Below, piece by piece: positions 15,841 through 22,169 of a DNA stretch of 59,626 nt (positions are counted from its first letter, which is position 1; each line of letters starts with the position of its first letter). This DNA is from Bacteroidales bacterium (GTDB taxonomy: Bacteria; Bacteroidota; Bacteroidia; Bacteroidales; UBA932), in the NCBI GenBank assembly GCA_017960585.1, contig JAGCYX010000082.1:1-59626 (forward strand), given 5' to 3'. The notes below the pieces were generated by a model. It was not told the origin of the DNA. It saw nothing but the letters and a program-made list of their open reading frames with translations, and searched no databases. The translations under genes were made by a program, and so were the position numbers.

Positions 15841-16601
15841 AAGAAATCACAACTGAAGATCATTTGCTTTTGTTTGATGGATAACCATGTTCACTTTATC
15901 TTGTACGGAACACGGGATGCCTGTCTGGCCTTTTTGCAACTCTACGAACGCCTGACGGGCATTTGGTTGTTGAATCACCGGGAGGGTTTCCATATCGAGG
16001 AGAATTGGGAACATGATGCCTGGCTGATTCCGGATCGGGAAAACCTGCAAGAAAAGATTGTATATGTGCATCGCAATCCGCTGGTTGCTGGAATCCGCTG
16101 TACTCCGGCGGGGTATCGTTGGAGTTCTGCCAACTTGCTGTTTCAAGATCATTCATTCACAAAAAGCATAGGTAGGAGGCTGGGGGGGACCATTCCATTT
16201 ATGAGAAGCGTAAAATATTGGAAACCAAAATACAACTGCCGGATGATTGGCTATTGTTGCCGGATGGTTTGATCTGGCCGGGTTCTTATACGGAGTATGA
16301 ATTGGAAGAAAAGGTGTTCGGTAATATCGGCAGGTACATGTTCTCGTTGAATCAGAAAGTCGAAGCACACGTCAACCAGGAAATGCTTTCTGAGAGCGTT
16401 TCTTTGCCGGACGGAGATATCAGGAAAATGGTCGTGGCCATCTCGGTTGAATTATATGCCGTGGACGACCTGCAACTTCTCTCTCTGGGGCAAAGAATTG
16501 AATTGTGTCGAAGACTGCGGAAAAAGGTGTGGGCGGGCAGCAAGCAATTGGCCCGCGTGGTGGGTGTTCCGCCAAAGGAACTGAAGGAGTTCATTGGTTA
16601 G
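15841..16601 (+). pseudogene. Decayed REP-associated (Y1/IS200-like) transposase
   Basis: The first frame (about 15841-16187) begins abruptly at KIICFCLMDNHVHFILYGT, the middle of a Y1 transposase domain with its His-x-His motif (HVH). It continues through YVHRNPLVAGI and YRWSSA, typical of RAYT proteins. The amino-terminal 50-60 residues are missing; a TAA stop precedes at 15823. After a run of seven Gs (16181-16187) the homology continues in the frame beginning EKRKILETKIQLPDDW, down to a helix-turn-helix-like tail (SKQLARVVGVPPKELKEF) and a stop at 16601. So there is one 5' truncation and one frameshift. It is not functional as it stands, and no terminal inverted repeats were recognised. 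Confidence 0.8.
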
Positions 16602-16602
16602 T

Positions 16603-16632
16603 CGGCCCGTTTTCCTCATGGAATCCGGGCCG
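16603..16632. repeat. 7-bp GC inverted repeat after the transposase remnant
   Basis: CGGCCCG (16603-16609) is complementary to CGGGCCG (16626-16632) across a 16-nt loop, starting 1 nt after the transposase frame ends. It could be a weak bidirectional terminator between converging genes, or a REP-like hairpin belonging to the RAYT element. There is no T run. Confidence 0.45.
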
Positions 16633-16644
16633 TCCTTCCCATTA

Positions 16645-17268
16645 TTACAGTTTTTCCAGTAACTGCCTCACGAAGGCGAAGGAGTCGTCGCCGATCCGCT
16701 CCCAGAAGTCGCGGTAGCCGGCCTCCGCCTCTTCGTGAGTCGTATGGACGTCGCTGATGATGCGGAAGCTCAGGAAGGGCACGCCGTAGTACTTGCAGAC
16801 CTGCGCGACGGCTGCGGATTCCATATCACAGGCAAGCGCGTCCGGGTAGATGGAAAGCACGCGGACGTCGTCCTCCGGCGTCGTGAGGAACTGGTCGCCG
16901 GAGCAGATGAGGCCGCTGTGCAGCGGGTAATCCGCCTGTACTGAGAGCGCGGCCTGCAGTAAGGCAGGATCGGCGTCGAAGCGCTGCGGCTCCCCCTGGA
17001 CCTGGCCGGGCAGGAAGCCGTCGCCGCAGTTGACGTCGTGATAGGCATACTGGCTGCCGACCACGATGTCGAAGATATTCAAGCCTGCTCCGATGCCCCC
17101 GGCGCAACCGGAGTTGATGATGCAGTCGGGATGCTCCTGCAGGATCAGTTCCGTGGCGGCGCGGGCGGCGCCGGCCTTGCCGATGCCGGACTTCGCCACG
17201 CCCTCCACACCGGCGCGGCGCAACGCCTCGTACTCCGAGGACATCGCCACGATCAGCCCCGGTCTCAT
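16645..17268 (-). CDS. mtnN: 5'-methylthioadenosine / S-adenosylhomocysteine nucleosidase
   Basis: This 207-residue cytoplasmic enzyme of the Pfs/MtnN family cleaves adenine from MTA and SAH, recycling methionine and removing an inhibitor of methyltransferases. Visible motifs are MSSEYEAL near the start, SGCAGGIG, SGDQF, the purine/ribose-binding CDMESAAVAQVC, and FRIISD with the catalytic aspartate. It is a little shorter than the usual 230 residues. The ATG overlaps the stop of the upstream secreted-protein gene (ATGA), so the two are translated together, although no functional link is obvious. Confidence 0.93.
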   Translation of the reverse strand: MRPGLIVAMSSEYEALRRAGVEGVAKSGIGKAGAARAATELILQEHPDCIINSGCAGGIGAGLNIFDIVVGSQYAYHDVNCGDGFLPGQVQGEPQRFDADPALLQAALSVQADYPLHSGLICSGDQFLTTPEDDVRVLSIYPDALACDMESAAVAQVCKYYGVPFLSFRIISDVHTTHEEAEAGYRDFWERIGDDSFAFVRQLLEKL

Positions 17269-18734
17269 TTGTCCAGGATGATGAAGCCGTCCAGGATGAT
17301 CAGGTCGGACACGCAGAGATCCTTGTATTTCGTGCCGGGCACGACGTCCAGGATGGTCAGGCGGATGCTGGACACCTTATCGGCGTCGGCGGAAACCTTG
17401 TCATACTGAATGATGCCGTCGTCGTCGGAACCCAGTTCCCGGCCATCGCGCTGGCGATGCAAATCCGTCACCGCAATCATGGAGACAAAGCCGAAACGGG
17501 GCGTTTCCGTTTCAGAGAGCGAATAATGGTACCAGTCCCAGTCCGTGAAATCGACCTCCTTCGCCTCGTCCTTGTAGCCGTCTGCACGCGTGACTTCCAT
17601 ACGCAGTTTCTTGATCCTGCTGTTGGCGCCCCAGAGCGAGGCGGACTTGTGGTAGCCGTTCCAAAGTGCAATGTCGGAGACACGCTGCGGCTCCGGGAAG
17701 ACAATCTCGATCGTGGCGCCCACGCCGTTTCCGGGGGCCACCCAGGCGGTCGTGAGATCGCCGTCCTGCATGTTGGAGGCAGGGTATTTGTCCTGGGCCC
17801 CGGACACGGAAAGCCGGTAGTCGGAGGACGCGATGGCGCAGTTCTTCAGCGGGTCTCCCCAGGAGGGGTAAAGTTCCTCCGGCGCCTCATAATTCTTATA
17901 GAAATTCACCACGAGGCCGTTCGCGTCAACGAAATCGTAATTCTTCGCCTTGAATGTCCAGACCTTTCCGTTGCGCACGAAGTCCGCGCCATACAAGTCC
18001 GGGCTCGACGGTCCGCTCGGATGGAAATAGCCGTCCGGCATGGCGGAGCAGTCCACCGTGACGGCAATCTCGTCCGCCTTGCCGTTCCCCCAGTGCTGCG
18101 CCGGCGTGAAATCATAGGTAAACGTGACATCCGACGGGAAATATCGGGAGAGGGGTGATCCTTTCACCACCCCCATGCCGGTGCCCCAGTTGCAGAGGAC
18201 GGCATAACTCACTTCCAGCGTCACCGTCTCGCCGGCCGGGATGTCCAGCACCGTGTAGGTCCAGAGGCGGCAGACCTTGATTTCATACTTCTCACCCTCT
18301 TCATCCTCAAATTCGTCCAACTTGACGATGGAATCCGCGTTCGTCCAGTTCAGTTCCCGGCCGTCCAGCCGGAAATGCACGTCGCGCACCGCCCGATGGC
18401 CGATTCCGGCCTCGTCCATGGACTCGTTCCACTGGTTGCCTTCGAAACCGGCCGCATCGTCCATCCTGCCGTCAAAGTCCACCGGGAAACCGTAATCCAC
18501 GTGGATAGGGTTCGCGGAAGCGTTCTTCAGGCGATAGGCCACCTTCACTTCCGTGTAAGGGAGTTTCACCTTGATGGTCAGATCCTCGCGTACCACCTGC
18601 ACGTCGGCCACCTTGAGCGGCACGGGATTGCAGGAACGGATGGATGCGGAATACGAGATTACCGGGTCGCCATTGGCCATCGAGAGCCACGGCAGGGCCA
18701 GACAGGCCAGCAGGGTAAGCAATACTTTTTTCAT
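17265..18734 (-). CDS. Secreted protein with C-terminal discoidin-like (NADase-type glycan-binding) domain
   Basis: The 489-residue protein starts at the ATG at 18734 (MKKVLLTLLACLALPWLSMANG), giving a clear Sec signal peptide; a TTG 18 bp upstream is less likely. Residues about 25-300 form an all-beta region I do not recognise. Residues about 310-480 resemble the NADase-type glycan-binding/discoidin fold: the NMQDGDLTTAWVAPGNGVGATI motif is split between binding loops, followed by ALWNGYHKSASLWGANSRIKKL. It probably binds carbohydrate in the periplasm or at the cell surface. It sits between a ThrE-like exporter (18 bp upstream) and mtnN (overlapping). Confidence 0.75.
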   Translation of the reverse strand: MKKVLLTLLACLALPWLSMANGDPVISYSASIRSCNPVPLKVADVQVVREDLTIKVKLPYTEVKVAYRLKNASANPIHVDYGFPVDFDGRMDDAAGFEGNQWNESMDEAGIGHRAVRDVHFRLDGRELNWTNADSIVKLDEFEDEEGEKYEIKVCRLWTYTVLDIPAGETVTLEVSYAVLCNWGTGMGVVKGSPLSRYFPSDVTFTYDFTPAQHWGNGKADEIAVTVDCSAMPDGYFHPSGPSSPDLYGADFVRNGKVWTFKAKNYDFVDANGLVVNFYKNYEAPEELYPSWGDPLKNCAIASSDYRLSVSGAQDKYPASNMQDGDLTTAWVAPGNGVGATIEIVFPEPQRVSDIALWNGYHKSASLWGANSRIKKLRMEVTRADGYKDEAKEVDFTDWDWYHYSLSETETPRFGFVSMIAVTDLHRQRDGRELGSDDDGIIQYDKVSADADKVSSIRLTILDVVPGTKYKDLCVSDLIILDGFIILDK

Positions 18735-18752
18735 ATCGTCGAAGATTTGCAA

Positions 18753-20054
18753 TCAATGGATATCCTGTTCCGGCTTGGGACGCTTGCCGGAGAAAATGCG
18801 CTGCGGGAGTTCCATCGCCACGATGATGCCGAGGACGATGGCGACCGCCGCCTTGACGGCGCCGAAGCCGGTCGTGAGCGATTCGGCCAACTGCCCGGAC
18901 ACCAGGTAGTATGTGCACCAGAAGATGCCGGCTCCCGGCACCAGCGGAAAGATGCCGCAGAGCAGGAATACCTGCGCGGGGCACTTCTGGGCGATGGCTG
19001 CGACGCGGGCCAGGATGCAGATCAGCACGGAGGACAGGATGATGGCCACTACCGGGGAGACGCCGGCCAGGCGCACCAGCACCAGGTACAGGCACCAGCC
19101 CACGGCACCGGTGATTCCGGCCGTGATGTACTGGGCCCGCGGCACGCCGAACAGGTCGGCGAAAGCGAGCGTGCCCACGAAGGCGGCGAGCGTCTGCACG
19201 ACCAGCCCCGCGGTTTCAGGATTGATGCTCATGCCCTCCAGGACGATCATTCCGCCGAAAAGCCAGCCGTCCAGCAGGAAGCTGAACGCCACGCCCAGCG
19301 CGATGTTCACGAAACCCAGCATCGCGTCGGTCAGGCGCGTCAGGCCGGCGATATAGTCGGAATTCGCCAGGTCGCGCACGCCGTTGACGAAGGGCACGCC
19401 GGGGATGAGGGGCATGATCGAGCCGATGATCATGTTGCTGAGGCTGTCGCCGAAACCGATGCGGCTGAACAGCAGGCAGAGGAAGGTGGCCAGCAGCGCG
19501 TTGCTCACGCCGCCCACGATCTTGGACAGGTAGCGGCTGCTGACCAGCAGAATAAAGAGGTAAAGCAGCGCTCCCACCACGAAAGAGGCCGCACAGTCCA
19601 TCCAGCCGCCGCCGAACACGGCGCAGAAGCCGGCGGCGCCCAGGGCGGATCCCAGGATCTGCTCCCAGTTCGGCTTGGGCGGAGCCTCGCGGATGATGCG
19701 CAGCCGTTCGCGCGCCTGCTCCAGCGAGCATACGCCGTAGGCGATGTCGTAGCTCAGGCGGTTCACGGCGATGACCTTGGACAGCTGGATTCCCCGGATG
19801 GGGATGAACTCCACGTTGGCGTAGGTCTGCGCCTGTCCGCCGTCCTGGCGGACCTTGTCCACCGAGCCGGTGGTGAAGATGCCGTTGCTGAGCACGAAGA
19901 AACTGCCCGAGTCCACGCCGAAATGCGACGCGATGCGGGACATGATGTCTTCCACGCGCGATATCTCGGCACCGTTCTCAAGCAGGATGTGCCCCGCTTC
20001 CGCAGCCACCTCCAGCACCTCGGCCAGGTCGGCTTCCCGTCGTGTCTCTTCCAT
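18753..20054 (-). CDS. ThrE-family threonine/serine exporter
   Basis: The 433-residue inner-membrane protein combines the cytoplasmic ThrE amino-terminal domain (about 1-115, with the conserved LLENGAEISRVED and a GIFTTG segment) and about ten hydrophobic segments covering both halves of the permease (ThrE and ThrE_2 fused in one chain). The family exports threonine and serine using the proton gradient. I chose the ATG at 20054 (MEETRREADLAEVLEVAAEAG); an upstream TTG would lie inside the promoter box. It leads a three-gene unit with the discoidin-like gene and mtnN. Confidence 0.88.
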   Translation of the reverse strand: MEETRREADLAEVLEVAAEAGHILLENGAEISRVEDIMSRIASHFGVDSGSFFVLSNGIFTTGSVDKVRQDGGQAQTYANVEFIPIRGIQLSKVIAVNRLSYDIAYGVCSLEQARERLRIIREAPPKPNWEQILGSALGAAGFCAVFGGGWMDCAASFVVGALLYLFILLVSSRYLSKIVGGVSNALLATFLCLLFSRIGFGDSLSNMIIGSIMPLIPGVPFVNGVRDLANSDYIAGLTRLTDAMLGFVNIALGVAFSFLLDGWLFGGMIVLEGMSINPETAGLVVQTLAAFVGTLAFADLFGVPRAQYITAGITGAVGWCLYLVLVRLAGVSPVVAIILSSVLICILARVAAIAQKCPAQVFLLCGIFPLVPGAGIFWCTYYLVSGQLAESLTTGFGAVKAAVAIVLGIIVAMELPQRIFSGKRPKPEQDIH

Positions 20055-20059
20055 AATTG

Positions 20060-20067
20060 CAAAGATA
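20060..20067 (-). promoter_or_regulatory. -7 promoter box TATCTTTG for the thrE-like gene
   Basis: TATCTTTG on the minus strand matches TAnnTTTG and ends 5 nt before the thrE-like ATG. The -33 region is T-rich but has no TTG at the right distance. With the usual geometry the mRNA would start about 2 nt before the start codon. Confidence 0.55.
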
Positions 20068-20083
20068 CGACTTTCCAACCTAT

Positions 20084-20123
20084 AAAAAAAGGGCTGTCGT
20101 GAACTTCACGGCAGCCCTTTTTT
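20084..20123 (-). terminator. hsp20 intrinsic terminator, probably bidirectional
   Basis: GGGCTGYCGTGAA pairs with TTCACGRCAGCCC around one unpaired base, with one G-T wobble. The hairpin is flanked by seven As on one side and six Ts on the other, so it ends in a T run in both directions. It follows the hsp20 stop by 12 bp and insulates the thrE-like gene downstream. Confidence 0.92.
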
Positions 20124-20135
20124 GCGAAACTCGCT

Positions 20136-20567
20136 TTACGCGATCTCGATGTGGCGGGAAGCGGGAATCTGCTTCTCCGGCGTCTTCTTCGGCAGGACGA
20201 TGCCCAGCACGCCGTTGGTCATGTTGGCCTTGATGGCCTCGATGTCGATGTTGTCAGGCAGGGTGAATGCCTGGTGGTAGGACGTGTAGGAGAACTCGCG
20301 GCGCAGGTAGTTCTCGCCCTTGCGCTCATCCTTGTTCTCATGTTTCTTCTCCAGGGCGATCACCAGTTCCTCGTCGTTGTCGACGCGGATCGTGAAGTCA
20401 TCCTTGGTCATGCCCGGGGCCGCAATCTCGATCTGGAAGTCCTTGTCGGTCTCCTTGATGTTGACGGCAGGGGAGGCAAACTGCTTTGCAGGCATTACTG
20501 CGAAATCGTCGAACAGGTCACCGAAAATGCTCGGAATCCAAGCCTGGTTTCTTCTTGCGGGATACAT
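20136..20567 (-). CDS. Small heat-shock protein, Hsp20/alpha-crystallin family
   Basis: The 143-residue ATP-independent chaperone holds unfolding proteins in a refoldable state. The alpha-crystallin domain spans about 40-135, with VNIKETDKDFQIEIAAPGMTKDDF at its start and GVLGIVLPKK as the conserved A-x-x-x-G-V-L-like motif. A carboxyl Ile-Pro-Ala segment (KQIPASRHIEIA) resembles the I-x-I/V oligomerisation motif. I start at the ATG at 20567 (MYPARRN) because AGGAG lies 9 nt before it, one of the few Shine-Dalgarno sequences in the window; an in-frame ATG 18 bp upstream is less likely. Confidence 0.95.
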   Translation of the reverse strand: MYPARRNQAWIPSIFGDLFDDFAVMPAKQFASPAVNIKETDKDFQIEIAAPGMTKDDFTIRVDNDEELVIALEKKHENKDERKGENYLRREFSYTSYHQAFTLPDNIDIEAIKANMTNGVLGIVLPKKTPEKQIPASRHIEIA

Positions 20568-20659
20568 AATCAAATCTCCTATCATTTTAAATGTCGTTTA
20601 ACTTTTTGTCTTTGTCCCGACCGGGGGACGCCTTACATGCTTACAATTCGCAGACCATC

Positions 20660-20744
20660 TGACAAAGTGGGACATTTTGGCGCAATACCATATATAAATA
20701 ACTGATACTCAAGACATTTTGTCAAAAACGCTGACATTTTTTCA
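20660..20744. promoter_or_regulatory. Repeated GACATTTTGTC-like palindromes between hsp20 and gdhA
   Basis: Three related sites occur: GACATTTTGGC (20671-20681), the perfect palindrome GACATTTTGTC (20713-20723), and TGACATTTTTTCA (20732-20744). A TGACAAAGTGGGACA stretch precedes the first. They lie in the divergent gap of 243 bp, nearer hsp20. The spacing suggests binding sites for a dimeric regulator, possibly of heat-shock genes, but the factor is unknown. The remainder of the gap is AT-rich and holds the gdhA promoter. Confidence 0.5.
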
Positions 20745-20754
20745 GCAAAGAACC

Positions 20755-20785
20755 TTGACTTTTTAAAATTTTTGCCTTACATTTG
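20755..20785 (+). promoter_or_regulatory. gdhA promoter (TTG-N20-TACATTTG)
   Basis: A -33 TTG (20755-20757), 20 nt of AT-rich spacer and a -7 TACATTTG (20778-20785) match the Bacteroidota consensus exactly. The predicted RNA start is about 20789, giving a 5' leader of roughly 22 nt before the gdhA ATG. There is no Shine-Dalgarno sequence. Confidence 0.8.
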
Positions 20786-20810
20786 AATCCGGTTAGTTAA
20801 ATCCCATAGT

Positions 20811-22166
20811 ATGGACAAATTCACACAGAACTACGTCGACCGGTTCATGGATGAACTGATCGCACGCAACCCTGGCGAAAAAGAATTTCACCAGGCTGTC
20901 CGCGAGGTGGTGGAAAGTGTAGCACCTTATGTCACCTCTTATCCTCATCTGATGGATCTCAAGATCCTCGAGCGCATGGTCGAGCCGGAGCGCGTCATCA
21001 TGTTCCGTGTTCCCTGGACCGACGACAAGGGCGAGATCCACATCAACCGCGGTTACCGCGTACAGATGAACAGCGCGATCGGCCCGTACAAGGGCGGTAT
21101 CCGATTCCACGCCAGCGTGAACCTCAGCATCCTGAAGTTCCTGGCCTTCGAGCAGACCTTCAAGAACTCCCTGACCACGCTCCCGATGGGCGGCGGCAAG
21201 GGCGGTTCCGACTTCAGCCCGCGCGGCAAGTCCGACGCTGAAGTGATGCGTTTCTGCCAGAGCTTCATGACCGAGCTGCAGCGCCACATCGGCGCCGACA
21301 CGGATGTGCCGGCCGGCGATATCGGTGTGGGCGGCCGTGAGATCGGCTTCCTCTTTGGCCAGTACAAGCGCCTCCGCGACGAGTTCACGGGCACGCTGAC
21401 CGGCAAGGGCCTCAACTGGGGCGGCAGCCTGCTGCGCACCGAGGCCACGGGCTACGGCGTCTGCTACTTCGCGCAGGAGATGCTTGCTACCCGCAATGAA
21501 AGCTTCGAGGGCAAGACCGTGGTGGTGTCCGGCTCCGGCAACGTGGCCCAGTACGCCGCCCAGAAGGCCATGCGCCTGGGTGCCAAGGTCGTCACGCTCT
21601 CCGACTCAGACGGCTTTATCTACGATCCCGACGGTCTCGACGAGGAGAAGCACAAATTCGTGCTCGAACTCAAGAACGTCCGCCGCGGCCGTATCAAGGA
21701 ATACGTCAACAAATATCCCAAGGCCCAGTATTTCCAGGGTGAGCGCCCTTGGCGCATCCCTTGCGACATCGCGCTCCCTTGCGCCACGCAGAACGAAATC
21801 GAGAAGGCTGACGCGGAGAACCTGGTGAAGGGCGGCTGCTGGTGCGTCGTCGAGGGTGCGAACATGCCCTCCACGCCCGAGGCCATCGCCATCTTCCAGA
21901 GCAACAAGATGCTCTACTCGCCGGGCAAGGCGTCCAACGCCGGCGGCGTGGCGACGTCCGGTCTGGAGATGACCCAGAACTCCATCCGTCAGAAGTGGAC
22001 CTCCGAGGAGGTCGACGAGCACCTGCACCGTATCATGTCCGACATCCACGCTGCCTGCCTGAAGTACGGCACCGAGGAGGACGGCTACATCAACTACGTC
22101 AAGGGTGCCAACCTCGCCGGCTTCATCAAGGTGGCCAACGCGATGGTGGACCAGGGCTTAGTCTAA
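20811..22166 (+). CDS. gdhA: Glutamate dehydrogenase, hexameric (probably NADP-specific)
   Basis: The 451-residue enzyme makes glutamate from 2-oxoglutarate and ammonia. The substrate domain has NSAIGPYKGGIRFH and LPMGGGKGGSDFSP (catalytic lysine region); the nucleotide-binding Rossmann fold has VVSGSGNVAQYA. Length and motifs match the E. coli-type NADP enzyme, the usual anabolic form in gut Bacteroidales, although cofactor choice is inferred. The gene starts a plus-strand unit: the receiver/PPDK-N gene follows after 3 bp. With glnN at the window end it covers both ammonia-assimilation enzymes. Confidence 0.97.
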   Translation: MDKFTQNYVDRFMDELIARNPGEKEFHQAVREVVESVAPYVTSYPHLMDLKILERMVEPERVIMFRVPWTDDKGEIHINRGYRVQMNSAIGPYKGGIRFHASVNLSILKFLAFEQTFKNSLTTLPMGGGKGGSDFSPRGKSDAEVMRFCQSFMTELQRHIGADTDVPAGDIGVGGREIGFLFGQYKRLRDEFTGTLTGKGLNWGGSLLRTEATGYGVCYFAQEMLATRNESFEGKTVVVSGSGNVAQYAAQKAMRLGAKVVTLSDSDGFIYDPDGLDEEKHKFVLELKNVRRGRIKEYVNKYPKAQYFQGERPWRIPCDIALPCATQNEIEKADAENLVKGGCWCVVEGANMPSTPEAIAIFQSNKMLYSPGKASNAGGVATSGLEMTQNSIRQKWTSEEVDEHLHRIMSDIHAACLKYGTEEDGYINYVKGANLAGFIKVANAMVDQGLV

Positions 22167-22169
22167 TTT

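Noticed and set aside
20681..20700. Sigma-54-like promoter near TTGGCGCAATA
   Set aside because: The GG and GC elements are not at the required spacing, while a full TTG-N20-TACATTTG promoter lies downstream.
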